DNA from: Macrocystis pyrifera
Taxonomy: Eukaryota; Sar; Phaeophyceae; Laminariales; Laminariaceae
NCBI GenBank assembly: GCA_031763025.1
Contig: JASSKH010000004.1
Location: 248,001-312,000, forward strand
DNA: 64,000 nucleotides
Direction of reading: 5' to 3'
Part shown: positions 43,594 to 55,637 of the stretch, in pieces
Layout: every line of letters starts with the position of its first letter
Position numbering within the stretch: the stretch's first letter is position 1
The notes under the pieces: generated by a model
What the model saw: the letters and a program-made list of their open reading frames with translations, nothing else
What the model was told of the DNA's origin: nothing
Databases searched by the model: none
Made by a program: the position numbers and the translations under genes

Positions 43594-44058
43594 TGTGATG
43601 CGGAGCCCGCTCTAGGGTAGTGGTAAGGGTAGTGGCAAGGGACGCAGGTTGTTCTGGCAGCTGGAAAGCAGTGCTTCGCTTCTTCTGATTTAGATCTTCT
43701 TATTGATGGCGAGAGCTGAGGAGGTGCTCTGGTAGAGAAGTGAGAGGTAGGGGGGCGGGACTCGACGCCCAGACATACTCGTCCCACCCCACGCCACAAG
43801 CTCTCCTAAATTCCTCTTATCTGATGTACTCCAACAGAACTTTCCTATGGCTACCGATCGTTCTTCTGCTAATATAAGAACTTCTCACTTCGTAGTCCTA
43901 TCTGCATCAAGGAACATTCCTAAAAATAACGATACTCTCGACTAACGGAATATCCGCCGGGTTAATCCATTCTTTGGATTATTCTCGTATTCGTGGAACT
44001 ACAAGACTGCAACGTATTATCTATATCTATAGCCCATGAATACTCTACTCATATCACA
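43594..44058 (-). repeat. 3' LTR of element A
   Basis: 465 bp. At least three substitutions relative to 47306-47770 (for example ACATACTC versus ATATACTC, and GAACATTCC versus GAACACTCC). Confidence 0.93.
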
Positions 44059-45621
44059 TTAGCCCACCCTGAATAGTCGTATATGCAGACCACAAGATGG
44101 TCGGAGGGTGATGACAAAGTTCATCCCGAACGGCCAGAAAAAGGTGGTCGAAGATGCGGCTATTCGAAACAAAAGAAATGAGGCTATAGATCCCCCCCAC
44201 ACCTCGTAATAAAACCCAAATACTACGACGAGGGGGTGTTCGCTGAGAACAACCACTGAAAGGGAGACTAAAGGAGAGAGAGAGACAGAACTCAAGGCAT
44301 AGGCGAAAGGAGAAATCACCCAAAATGAAAACAAAGAAAGACGAACGCAAAAGGAGACAGAAACCGAAGCGAAGGCTGAAGAAGAAAACGAAGACCGAAG
44401 TGAAAGCAAAAGAAGGACGTACAAGCGTATTACTACAGCCATTGTCTGGGGCCCAAGGAGGTACGAAAGGGTTGTTCGCTGAACAGGGTTGGAAAACGAG
44501 GAAACTCTGAAAAGGAGACAGTGATCACAGTTCAAAAACATATATATATATATATATATCCGCTAGGCCCCATGCCTTGTCTTGTGGCGAAGGTCCTAAC
44601 ATGGTAGACATCACGCGAGACAGAAGGGACACACCTAGAGTGCTATGAGGGCTGCGTGTACTAGGGACTACTAAACCCGATAGACGCAACAAACAACGCG
44701 GCGTATTGGAGACCTGTTCGTGGTGTGAAACAATACCAGCAAACGTAGCAAGGTAGGCAACTCAACAAAAACAATCTCAAAGATGGTGGCGGCAAGAAAA
44801 TCCGCAAGAAAATCGACCGAATGCGTGCACTTCGAAGTTGTGGATAGCGCGGGGCCCAAACACTAGCGTGTGCAGCTCGGTCAACCGGGGCGACAGCAAA
44901 TTTGGTGTCGTTTGCGAGAGGACAGAGGGGTGTGCGGAATACCCAACAAGAAGAAAAGAGGAAGAAAAGGGAAAGAGAAAACGAAATGCCATCGGGACCA
45001 GAAAACAGACAAAAAGCTGGACACAGGTCAGGAGAGATCGATCGTGTCCGAACCGCTTATGTATGGCCGATAACTCAGCGGCCTTCCGGGGCGGCAATGC
45101 TAATCGGGACCCTACTTGTCAAACATGGAAGAAACACGGGTGAGCTGGAAGCTCGATATAGTCTTAGCTCGAGGACCGTCTGAAACACAGGTCGGCGGAA
45201 GTCGACTAAGGTCAGAGTACAGCTCAGGCTACAACACGATTTTACCTCGGCGTGATATCGCCGATAATTGGCTGTAGGCCAGTGGAGTACAAACCCAAAT
45301 GCAAATGAAGGTATCGCTACGAGTCAGTGGCCTGAACGTAAGGAGGTTACACGGAGCCGTAGGCGATAAGAAGAAAAACAAACGGGGGGGAGGGGGGACG
45401 ATGATACTCCCAAACACACCCAAAAGGGAAACATACACGGCCTCGGATCGGTAGCCAACACGGGGTCGGTCAAGCGATACCGGTGGCGGTAGATGGAAAC
45501 AAACACTCCCAAGAAGATGACTGCTGATGACTATTGAAGACTAGCCCTGAAGAACTACTCTTAAGATATTGCAGACTAACCAGAACCAAATACCCAGAAC
45601 TACCAAAAGACTAAACTAAGG
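44059..45621 (-). other. 3' region of element A
   Basis: About 1.5 kb between the pol stop and the 3' LTR. Minus strand is pyrimidine-rich; it includes a (TA)n run at 44541-44559 and a G-run at 45386-45398. A hydrophobic open frame at 44054-44541 (minus) comes from the pyrimidine-rich composition and is not called. Confidence 0.6.
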
Positions 45622-47276
45622 CTAACCAGGGGGGGGAGTGGAAACAGTGGGGGTTCCGCGGGACACATCAGAGTTCCGCAGCACCCCACGTGCTAGGCTC
45701 CCATTCCCATGGCGTTGAAGACACCACGATCCGTATACGGCGTTCCGTGCTGTAGTGTAGCGGGCGGGTTGGAGGTCGATCTTGATCGGGCCGGGGTCGT
45801 CCAGGAACCGGACGATGTAGGAGCTTCCCGGTGAAGGCTCCGGCGGAGTTCCCGAAGAGGCGTCAGGGGGTGAGCTGTGAGCGACCTTGCCCAGCCACCA
45901 AAGGCCGTCGCGCGCCTTGTACCATATGTGTGCTCCGGAGGGTAGGATGGTGGTGCTGACGTTGTGGAGCCAAAGGCTGCGGGAGACCAAGGCGTAGCCT
46001 GGGGCGAGGAAGATTTGTCCTTGAGATCGCGCCAGTTCGCGGTGAGCGGCGCCGATGCGCATCTGGCGGTAGAGGCGGTTCGTCTGGCGGTGCTGGGTTG
46101 GTGATCGTGACCAGTACAGTAGGATGTGGCGCCGGAAGTGTTGAAGGTCCAGCTCGCGTTCCCAAGAGGGGCTGAGAAGTCCAGTCCAGTGAGTCTCGTA
46201 CAGAACGGCGATGACCCCGCCGCGGCCGCGTACGAGTTGATGGCCAGTGATCTGCTCGACCTCGAGGCGTTCCGGTGGAGGAGTGACGTCGTCGACGGTG
46301 ACGTGGTAAGGGGGGGACTTGGCGGCAGAAGCTGTGAGCACGTATGTAGTAAGGTCCGCGGGCAGATGCTTGGGGATGTCGCTGGTGTCGTCGGGGTTCC
46401 GGCAAGGTTTGCATCGTTGGACGGAGACGCGTGGCTTGGAGTCCCGTCCCGGAAGGTCCGATGGAAGGTCGAGGAAAAGTAGCTTGTCGTGAAGGGGGCG
46501 ATTGTCGGGGGTGTTTGAGGCGGGCGTCGGCCCTACGGCAAGGACCTTGAAGGGGCCATTCCAGTTCAGGGAAAGCTTCGCCTTGAGGACGGTTGTGTCG
46601 GTGCCCTTTTTGACGCCTTGGCGGATGGTTGAGGCGGAGTTGTAGACCCAAACCCAGCCGCCTACGGTGAAGGGGGGGGATGCTAGGAGGGCGGCCATGA
46701 TGGGCGCATTGCGGCGCTGAAGACGCGAGACGGTGAGTCGGTGTAGTTCGCGGACGAGGGAATAGGCGCGTCGTTGTCGGTCGGTGGCGAGGTTGATGTA
46801 AACCAGGTGATCGCGGTCCAGGCTTTGGTGACCGCCGATATTGTCGGGTTCGAAGACCGAGAGCGGGAGGCGAGGAAGGCGGCCCATGTGGATTTCGTTA
46901 GGTGCAAGCCCTGTGGCGGCGTTGACGGAATTGTTGTAGGCCGACGACACGTGTGGGAGCAGCACGTCCCAGTCGGTCTGCTGTTCGTTGCCAACCATAG
47001 AGAGCATTTGGGCCAGTACGTGGTTGACGCGCTCGACGCCGCCGTTGGTGCAGGGGTGGTAGGAGCTGGTGTTGACCTTGTGGACGTCAAGGCGTTCGTA
47101 GACGATGTTCGCAAGCTTGGAGGTGAGATGTAGTCCGTTGTCGGAGAGAAGTGTAACCGGGCACCCCCAGAGAGGGATGTACTCGTTCAGGAAGATGTCG
47201 GCAGTGCCGGCGGCCGTGAACTGCACCGCTGAAACGGCATACATATCGGGTTCGAAACCCATTGTCATTCGACGCG
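45622..47276 (-). pseudogene. Integrase C-terminal half with chromo and Tudor-like domains (element A)
   Basis: The frame is open from inside the LTR (47511) but only the part after about 47245 is integrase: LSDNGLHLTSKLANIV (second catalytic Asp) and NGGVERVNHVLAQML (Glu), GLAPNEIHMGRLPRLPL, then a cysteine pair RCKPCRNP. Next comes a chromodomain-like region (VLYETHWTGLLSPSWERE, about 46150-46200) and a Tudor-like region (AHIWYKARDGLWWLGKV ... SSYIVRFLDD, about 45790-45940). The first catalytic Asp and the zinc-binding region are deleted, so it cannot be active, yet the rest has no stop codon. Confidence 0.88.
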
Positions 47277-47303
47277 CAGGTTCGAATCCTGTCGACGACG
47301 CCA
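47277..47303 (-). other. Primer-binding site of element A, matching 27 nt of a tRNA 3' end
   Basis: The minus strand reads TGGCGTCGTCGACAGG two bases after the LTR. On the plus strand these 27 bases look like a complete tRNA T arm and acceptor end: CAGGTTCGAATCCTG followed by TCGACGACGCCA. This is longer than the usual 12-18 base primer site. Confidence 0.75.
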
Positions 47304-47305
47304 GA

Positions 47306-47770
47306 TGTGATGCGGAGCCCGCTCTAGGGTAGTGGTAAGGGTAGTGGCAAGGGACGCAGGTTGTTCTGGCAGCTGGAAAGCAGTGCTTCGCTTCTTCTGA
47401 TTTAGATCTTCTTATTGATGGCGAGAGCTGAGGAGGTGCTCTGGTAGAGGAGTGAGAGGTAGGGGGGCGGGACTCGACGCCCAGATATACTCGTCCCACC
47501 CCACGCCACAAGCTCTCCTAAATTCCTCTTATCTGATGTACTCCAACAGAACTTTCCTATGGCTACCGATCGTTCTTCTGCTAATATAAGAACTTCTCAC
47601 TTCGTAGTCCTATCTGCATCAAGGAACACTCCTAAAAATAACGATACTCTCGACTAACGGAATATCCGCCGGGTTAATCCATTCTTTGGATTATTCTCGT
47701 ATTCGTGGAACTACAAGACTGCAACGTATTATCTATATCTATAGCCCATGAATACTCTACTCATATCACA
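47306..47770 (-). repeat. 5' LTR of element A
   Basis: 465 bp, TGTGATGCGG to CATATCACA in plus orientation. Confidence 0.93.
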
Positions 47771-48280
47771 GATTGAGATGTTGGCACTCTTGAAGATGGT
47801 TGCCACTGAACTGATTGCTGGTTCGATGTGTAGATGCAGTAGCTCAAGTCAAGGAATCCTTTTTTGATATATTTTATTAACTGTCTCGTCTGCTGGCTGA
47901 GAGAGAGGGAAGAAGTGGACTGAGCCGATGTGGCGTGTGATCCTCCTTGCTTCTCTGTCCTCCTCTCCATTGCTATACCTCTGGGACCCTACAATAGCTT
48001 GTCCGCTCTTGGTAGCAGTTGATCCAACGCTCCTTCCAAGTTACTGTTTCTTGGAAGAACCCAGCTACGCTCTCTAGCCTTTCTTTGGTACTTTCTCACT
48101 ATTTTACCTATCATCTTGCCCAATAACTCATCCTGATCTCTCATCTTACTCAACGTAAGTCTCATCCAATTCACTGCTGTTGATTGGTTTACTGCTGTAA
48201 CAGTCTCCTTTCCCTAGTTCTCCCATGCTCTCACCTACTCAATAATACCCTTCCTGTATATAAGCCGTTTAAAGTACCTA

Positions 48281-48385
48281 TTACGGGGGACCATAGTAAA
48301 CAGGACCAAATATTGTTAGTAAAAATACCTAAATATGTAGGTTTTCATGTATGCCATAGGTCCTGTTAACTATAGACCCCCGAAA
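48281..48385. mobile_element. MITE, TTACGGGGG family, with known empty site
   Basis: 105 bp inserted in the left LTR of B. The right LTR reads CCTAG at the same place, while here TA is duplicated on both sides (48279-48280 and 48386-48387). Ends TTACGGGGGACCATAGT and its imperfect inverse over about 27 bp. TA duplication suggests a Tc1/mariner-type transposase acting in trans. Confidence 0.9.
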
Positions 48386-48553
48386 TAGTTGAAGCTCTCA
48401 AGAGGCAATTCGGGAAGCTCTCATATCAGCCTAAACTATAAATCCCCTATGTGAACATCCTAATGATTTCCACTGAAACCCTCCTTCACATACTGATTCT
48501 CAACGAAACTAAACTGCCCATACTAATTGCTAGAGGAAGCCAATATCACCACA

Positions 48554-49160
48554 CTTGCCCCCCTCAGTTCATTGTCACCTTCCTATCTTAGGTGTTCAAT
48601 GAAATAATTACGCTGAGGCTGAGATTGCTATTACGGGGGTCCATAGTTAATGGGACCAAATTTTGTTAGTAAAAATAGGTGAATATATAGGTTTTTATGT
48701 ATACCATAGGTCCTATTATATATGGACCCCCGTAATAGTACATGTACTTGGATGGTACAATAATTACAACTTAAACATAGACTAAATTTAAGTACTTAGA
48801 CTCCTCAATAAATCCAAGTGATGGCTCAAATTCCTAGTCACTTATTAGTCGTTAACCTATCCATCCCCAGCAATCGCCAACCCCTTAACACATCGGATGG
48901 GAGTGAGTCCTCCATCTGAATGTTTAACTAAGCACAGCAGTAAAATACTGGCTGTAGTCTGTTTTGGACTTACCACCATTCTACCCTTCCATTGAATATG
49001 TGATCGTACAGTGTGTATTACAATTTCTTGTTTCACAGGATCATGACTTCTCGTCTAGTTCCTTTCACTGGGATCACAATATTCGCATTGTTATCCTTCC
49101 ACCTATTATGACTTTGTTTCTGAATACTGCCCAGCTACACCATCATCTGCCCTTCTACGC
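48554..49160 (-). other. 3' untranslated region of element B
   Basis: Between the broken pol end and the 3' LTR; holds a polypurine tract at its left edge (minus strand) and the MITE at 48631-48734. Confidence 0.6.
48631..48734. mobile_element. MITE, TTACGGGGG family, second copy
   Basis: 104 bp, TTACGGGGGTCCATAGTTA to TATGGACCCCCGTAA, flanked by TA at 48629-48630 and 48735-48736. Core matches the 48281 copy (GGGACCAAAT-TTGTTAGTAA). Confidence 0.9.
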
Positions 49161-51240
49161 TTAAATAGTATGCAAAAATTTCTTACTACGCTTGGTTGTA
49201 ACATGCACATGCCAGCACCAAGTTCCTGTTTCCTCGCTAATAGTTGTAAGCTTCTCCTCAGCAAGATGCACATTGTATCTCTTCCCGAGGTCCAAAAGCT
49301 TGATTGTATGCGGCAGTTCCTTGCTCTCCGCATCTTCGGCCACCATAACCACTCGGGCCAGTTGCCAACCTGCACGAGACGTTTTGAAATAGATGTACAA
49401 TCCGATGATTTCGCGCTCATATATTCCAGGCCTACCTCGGGTATCACAACAGACCTTGTATCCTGTGGCAACATATCTCTCACCGTTTGCACTTGCGAGT
49501 GCACGTTTGGCTAGTTGCACCCTGTACCTTCGATATTTCGCATTTTCCCCTCCAACCTGTATGGGATCTCCTGCTCCATATCGTGACACGAGGTTTCCGT
49601 ACTGCTCAAGATTCGTCTCATGCTCCCAGGTTTTCACTTTCACTTCATCCCAACTGGTATAGTATTGCACAGCATTTTTACCTCCTAGGCCTCTCGAGTT
49701 TCGATGTTTGTTATAACAGTTGGCCTAATACGATGCTGGTCCAGTTCCATATCAACGTCTTCAGCTGTTAAGTGAAACGGGGGTGAACGTTCAGAATATT
49801 TATTCTGGACATAGCTGCTCATTGCCCATGGCAGAAATTTTGGGCCTTCCTCTCCCTCTTGTGGATTGTAGCATTTCTTACACCTATACATAGATACTCT
49901 CGCATCAATTTCTCTACCGGGTTCATCCTTACGAACTTCGATCAACAATAAATTAGCTCCAACCAATTTTCCATCAGCTGCGGTTCCTGGTCCAACAAAT
50001 AATATTTTGTATGGTCCGGTCCAGCACTGCGCCAATTTAGCAGTTAGTGCAAACGTTTTACTACTTGAGTCTACTTCTCTGGTTTTCAACATAATGTTGT
50101 CCTCCTCCAGTGATAGTGCTCTTGTCGTCATAAATCCACACCCAACTTCCTACTTCAAACTTGGGGCGTCGGTTTATTAACTCAGAAAGGTTTTGATTTG
50201 CCGCTTCATGTCTGGCTTTAATTAGTCGATCTTCCTATTTTATTAACTCATAAGCTTTAGTTTGTCGATCTCGCATTAGTTCCAAGTATTCCAATTGGTC
50301 CTGTTTCAGACCTTGATGACCCTTAACACCACGTCCTTCCAATATAGTCATTGGTAATCTAGGATATCGACCAATATGTACCTCATTAGGAGCCAATCCA
50401 GTACCTCTACTGACATTGTTGTTGTGATCGGCTACTGCGTGCATTAACATTTCATCCCGGTTGTTTTGGTCATCAGCAATGAGGTACGATAACATCTGAC
50501 AAAGCGTGTGATTCAATATTTCAACCATTCCGTCTGTCTGAGGATGATAGGAGCTCGTGAACTTCTTGACGGCTCCCAGAGTTTCATACACAGCTCTACT
50601 CACTTGGGATATAAACTCTGCCCCCCGATCAGACAAGAAGGTTGTGCGGACATCCCCATCTTGGAATATAGTCATCTACTATCCTCGATGCACGTCCTCT
50701 TGCTGTATTTTCTTCTTTGGTCATTGCATATCCTTCAGCGTGTCTACTAAATAAATCTACTATCAAAAACACATATACGTTGCCCTTTTTCGTTTTCGCC
50801 AAAGGTCCCAATAAAATCAAATGATACCATTTGTCCCGGCCTGCTAGGTAGCGGTAATGAAACTAACGGCCATCTAGTTGTACTTCGCGCACTCTTCCTC
50901 GCTTGGCATGTATAACGTCGTCTGATCCACCATTTCACACTATCAACCATTCCAATCCACCAATAGAATCGCTGCAACATCGCAAGTGTAACCTTCTCAC
51001 CCAAATGAACTGCCTCTTTGTGGGTGCAATCCATCACCCAAGGTCTCAGTAGTAATGGCACACAAGCCCTCACTGGCTCTTCTCCTAGTAAACGCTCAAA
51101 TCTTCCTGGATTCCTGTTATCGCGATGTGAAGGTTCGCGAGTGAGACGTTGAACTAGCAACTTTTGTGAGTTAGGAAGTTCCATCAGTGCGAAAGTATCG
51201 AAACGACCATCCGTAAACGGCGACTCTTCTTTGCGGGGGC
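49161..51240 (-). pseudogene. Integrase and chromo/Tudor-like tail of element B, broken
   Basis: Reading 51240 to 49161 on the minus strand: zinc-binding region HKEAVHLG ... CQARKS (second Cys replaced by Arg), first catalytic Asp in FLIVDLFSRHAEG, second in LSDRGAEFISQV, Glu in DGMVEILNHTL, then APNEVHIGRYPRLPM, cysteine pair RCKKCYNP, a chromodomain-like VQYYTSWDEVKVKTWE, and a Tudor-like region IGLYIYFKTSRAGWQLARV. Interrupted by frameshifts or stops near 50750, 50660, 50230 and 49680. Confidence 0.85.
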
Positions 51241-52317
51241 TGTGGTACGGCAACACGAGGGGCGATTGCCCAGTCGGTTGATGTTCGGGACGATCGCTGG
51301 TGGGGGGAGCCCGAAACCAGGCGGGCAGCCCAAGACTTGGCCTAGGGCCATTGGTGAGGACCTTAGAGTGTTCAAAGCCACCGAGGGATCAACGGAAGAC
51401 TCCCCCTTAGTCTTTGGAGTTGGGACCGCACTGTGGCTCACTGCAGCAAAACAGACGGGAAAGTGGTACCGGGGAATCCTCGAAGCAGCTGAACAGTTCA
51501 TGGGCAGGTGGCACGAGGCTGAGGCAAAGCTGAGTAGACAGCGCCGTGCATCCGCTGCAGGTAGTGTTAGAGGGAATGGGGGGAGGGGTAACAGCAGGAG
51601 GGGTAGAAGGAACACCGTACAAGTGTATGGGGGCAGGGGGGGGAACAGGAGGAGTAGAAGGGAAACCGCGGTAGAAGAGAGTAGCAGAGAGACCGCAGAT
51701 AGGGTAGCAAGGTACCAGGCCGACTAATAGGTTGGACTTTTCTTTGCTACTCGTACCGCCAACTGCTGCGGCCGTTCGGTATGCATTTTGATTTTTTTCC
51801 CTTCATATCCTTATGAAAGAAGTACTACATAGTGGGTGGGTGACGAGCGTATTTTGGCCCACTCACTATTGCTCTTTTTACTTAGTTAAGTGTTCACCGG
51901 GATGCATAATCCCCTTTTTCCTTCTCGTATCTTTCCCCTTGCACGTCCCTTTTGGCTCATGCTCGGGGTAAGTATGTATGTGTCTGAGCTTTGGCTTCCC
52001 ATTTTATTTATTTATTTGGGATTCTTCTCCTTTTCTTTTTCTTTTTCTTGTTCTTTTTTCCGTTTGATTTTTTCGTTGCTTCTCTTTCTTTATGGTGTAT
52101 TTTGGTTGCTGGCGTATGTATGTATGTTGTGTCGGCCGCACCTAGTGCGAATGCATGGTATTGCGTAGGCTATTAATGCATTACGGTGTGTTATCTCTGT
52201 GTCGTAGTCTGTGACCACAGAGCTCGTATCTTTCTAGGGTGAAGAATCAGCACGGACTGGGCTTGCTGGATGGCGACGAGTAGAAGAACGGTTTAATGTG
52301 AAGAACACACACACACA
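51241..52317 (+). mobile_element. 5'-truncated retroelement with RGG-rich ORF end and (AC)n tail, copy 2
   Basis: Inserted in opposite orientation into element B between RNase H and integrase. 51242-51727 (+) is an open frame ending in an Arg/Gly-rich tail (GGRGNSRRGRRN) after an ordinary-looking part (GTALWLTAAKQTGKWYRG). The following 590 bases match 15133-15741. The end is ACACACACACA. I read it as the end of a Gag or ORF1 plus 3' UTR of an element whose RT is not in this window. Confidence 0.6.
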
Positions 52318-54620
52318 ACAGTTCTCCTTGTGAGACTAAACGTTTCACTCCCATCTTGTCTGTAGCATCTGGTATTACTTCTGTGGTGATATTTTCAACT
52401 GAAACTCCTGCAAGTATAAATTCAATTGCGGTTCTTGCGGTTACATCTTTCATCTGCTCTGTGGACCAGTCAATTGCAGTTTTCTCGCACAGTTTCTCTC
52501 CAAATTATCTTGCTTCCACGCTCTCTAATTCTTTCATTGGAAGTTCGCCATCTTTTTCTTCTTGATTTTGGCTACCTATTAATCCCGTAGCACTACTACT
52601 TTCTTCCAAAGGATTAATCACTGAAATTAATTGTTTTTCTTCCATGTTTAGTAAGGTTCTTCCTTCCTCTGTCATTGGACATGCAGGCAATATAATTCCA
52701 GGTTCCCATTGACCACTTACTGTGTGTGATGGTTCTACTAGGGGCGTTTTGTCCGGTATAGCAGAAACATATCGCGGTTCTACTGTGGTCAATTGTCTTT
52801 TTATCCTATCCTTCTGAATCACCTGCCAAGCTCAAGTTGACTCTTCATTGGTTGTTAATGGTTCATTCCTCAGTTCTCTCTCCTCCACCGTAAAAACAAA
52901 CTCGGGGTCTGACTCTTCCAGCCTATCTGAACTTAGACACAGCGGTTTGGCTAGCTGCTGTGACTGCACTCCACTCGCACCTATCATATATACGTCGATA
53001 TCAGCTGGGTCAGATAACCTGAGGTCAAGGTGATTATCTGCTTCTGTTGCAGGCAGTGGTAATCGCGACATCAAATCTGCATCACCATTGGTTTTGCCAG
53101 GTCTATACTCCAATGTATATGTATATGCGCTCAAAAAATCATACCATCTCTGTACCCTGTTCACCTTTGTTGATAAACTCTCCAAGTTCTTTAAAGGTTG
53201 GTGATCACTGACCACGCAAAGGATATTCCGTAAAATAATTGACGATTTTTCTTTACTGCCCATACAATAGCAGCACATTCCAACTCGGTTGCACTCCAAT
53301 TGCGTTCATTGGGTAATGTTGTTCTGCTCAAAAAGCATAACGGTCGCGTGGATGAATCCTGTTGTACCTGTTCAATAACTGCACCTAATCCATCTACGGA
53401 TGCATCAGTAATCAAACGGAATGATCGCTCACCAGATATGGCTGCTTTAAAATCTGGAAAAGCTAAAACATCTGGACTTGTCAATCGTTTAATTAGAAGT
53501 TGAACTATCTCGATATTTTCGGTGGTAAACACAAAATTTACGTCCTTTTTCAAAAGGTTGTTCAATGGTCGAGTAACAGTTGACATCTGCGGCAAAAAAT
53601 TCCGGTAGTATGACAATGCTCCTAATAGTGACCTCAATTGACTGATATTCGAAGGCATTGGTAGCTTAGTCATTGCTTCAACTTTTTCTGGGTCTGGCTC
53701 TACTCCCTGAGCTGTGACACGGTGACCCAAAAATTTAATCGTGCGTACGCCCAAATGTGCCTTCTTGAGCGCCAGTTTCAAATTAAACATCGTTAGTCTT
53801 TCAAAACATCTCTCAAGGTCACACACATGTTCTGCACCGTTTGCTGAAAAACATACAATATCGTCAGTAAAAAGGCGCACACGCTTCAGACCATCACACA
53901 CGCGTAACATAGTCGATTGAAACCATCCTGGACTGGATGCTAAACCCGTCGACATCACTGTCCACTCATAATTCCCAGCTTGTGTACAAACAGCTATCAG
54001 TGGAATGGAATCTTGGTGGATAGAACACTGGAAAAACCCGCTTACCAAATCCAAACTACTAAAAACTTTTGCTCCACCTAGGTCAGACAATAAATCATCT
54101 ACAGTTGGTAGCGGCATTACAGGGTTGTTTCATGTTAAACGGATACGACCATCGGCTTTGGCGATCACAACCAATGGACTCGACTAATTTGAATATGATC
54201 GTCTCAAAATTCCTGCTAGAACTAGTTTATCGATTTCCATCTGTACTTTTGCAGCTAATACTGGAGAATGACGATACGGTCTCTGTTTTACCGGTTGGGC
54301 ATCATTCCGTAGAATAATGCGAAATGGGTCTACAGTGACATGCCCCAGATCAGTGCTATGTTTCGAAAATCGATCAGCGTACTTGCTAAGTAAATTTCCA
54401 AGATCATCTAGGTCAGTTTCGGTCCAAAGACTCTCTTCGAAATCAAAATGAATCGCTTGCAAGTGTACAGGAATGTTGTCCCATAGCCGTAAAAAAGCTT
54501 CTCTTTGGGACTGATTTAAAGTAGATAACACAGTAGCAGGTGGTTCATTATTCGATTTTTCTAAGTTACCGTCTTCTTCAACGGAATTTACATTCAGATT
54601 TTCGGATCGAATAATTTCTG
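52318..54620 (-). pseudogene. RT and RNase H of element B, broken
   Basis: RT begins about 54531; in-frame TAG at 54184 and TGA near 54145 fall within motif 1-2. Then FSSLDLVSGFFQCSI, the catalytic box VRLFTDDIVCF (FTDD), KFLGHRVTAQGVEPD and ITDASVDGLGAV for RNase H. A frameshift near 53220 leads into the RNase H end (VVSDHQPLKNLE, GDADLMSRLP at about 53060). The rest (to 52320) is an acidic linker toward integrase, cut by the 51241-52317 insertion. Confidence 0.87.
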
Positions 54621-54626
54621 CGCTAT

Positions 54627-55613
54627 CTAATTTGACTCCAATCGTTCACCACCTACACCCAAACGCATACCTCGTTGTACATAAAAATAATCAGAATTTA
54701 GTCGTTGCAACGGAATTTCGGAGACCCCGGCCTCAACAATTGCTTCCTGGGGAAACCAATTTGGTCCAAAACGGATAAAATACTGGCCTTGAGTGGCAGG
54801 GGTACCATCAATATTAGTAAGGCATATTTTTACCCAGGACATAGCATCAGTGGCAATCCGGGCTACTACGTGGGTTCTGTCGGTATTTTCCACCATGCCT
54901 ACTGCGGTGTTTATCCATTGCTTGAAACGTTTATCGTAGGCTTCAGAGCCGGTTTGAGTTTCAAAAGTGACTACTGTTGTTGATGCACTCGTGTCATGGT
55001 ACTTCCGAATCGGGAAACATCTCCAACTGTCCCTGCCTAATAATATTGCGGTTTTCATCGTTTCATTGGGCACTACAAATGCATGTACCGCTAAACATAC
55101 AGATTGGGGAGGACCTGATCTACGATTACTGTTTTCCTTACTTCCGAGATAAATGTTCAGTCTTACTTGGTAAGAGGTTTGTAACGGTACACCATGGAAA
55201 CCTCCCCAAGTTTTCTTTTCCACTTGTTTCAATGCATCCGTCGAGGCTGCACTACGCGCAAGCATTCTCAGCCACACCTTCTCCTGAATGAAAGATGCTG
55301 GGCTCCCTGTATCCAATAATGTCTTGCACGCGTGGGTCTTCAAAGCCTTGGTACCCGCAAACAGTTGAACTCTCGCCGAATGATCTCTTCTATCCAGTAT
55401 TACTTCACCGCCAACCGCTCGTGTAAACTTCGACAAGTAATCGGCACGTTCTCCGGGTTGCAGCAAAACGCGATCGGGAGGGAAAACAGAGGTGGGCTTA
55501 TAAAGAGTTTTTCTCGTTGATGAATCCAAAGTGTGAATACGGTCGTAGACTTTATCCGGGCCACGAAAATCCTTCATATTACTTGCATCAAAACTACACT
55601 TCGCTGATACCAT
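54627..55613 (-). pseudogene. Aspartic protease region of element B
   Basis: 328 open codons with the retroviral-type active site TLLDTGSPASFI (about 55310-55340) and the hydrophobic-Gly motif TAILLGRDSW (about 55030) in correct order. This stretch itself has no stop, but lies between broken gag and RT frames, so it is listed as part of a dead element. Confidence 0.82.
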
Positions 55614-55637
55614 TTCAGCGGAAAAAATAATCGAGTT

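Larger units (their letters stand above)
43594..47770 (-). mobile_element. Ty3/gypsy element A, internally deleted, nested in B
   Basis: Two 465-bp LTRs (43594-44058 and 47306-47770) with TGTGAT...ATCACA ends and a 4-bp target duplication GATT (43590-43593 and 47771-47774). The internal part is only the second half of pol and a 3' region: sequence jumps from just after the primer site into mid-integrase, removing gag, protease, RT, RNase H and the integrase N-terminus. Integrase sequence and primer site show it is a relative of element B. Confidence 0.93.
43583..48553 (-). repeat. 3' LTR of element B, interrupted
   Basis: Made of 43583-43593 and 47771-48553. Interrupted by element A (43594-47770) and by the MITE at 48281-48385; joining the remaining parts aligns with 60059-60741 end to end. 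Confidence 0.88.

Noticed and set aside
44054-44541. Hydrophobic minus ORF in the 3' region of element A
   Set aside because: Comes from a pyrimidine-rich strand; no motif, and it runs into the LTR.
47249-47303. tRNA gene
   Set aside because: Only the T arm and acceptor are present, with CCA encoded and no A box or anticodon arm; it is the primer-binding site of element A.
51184-51615. Minus ORF (Pro/Leu-rich) opposite the RGG-type ORF
   Set aside because: The plus strand has the RGG tail directly before the shared 3' region, so plus is the sense strand.
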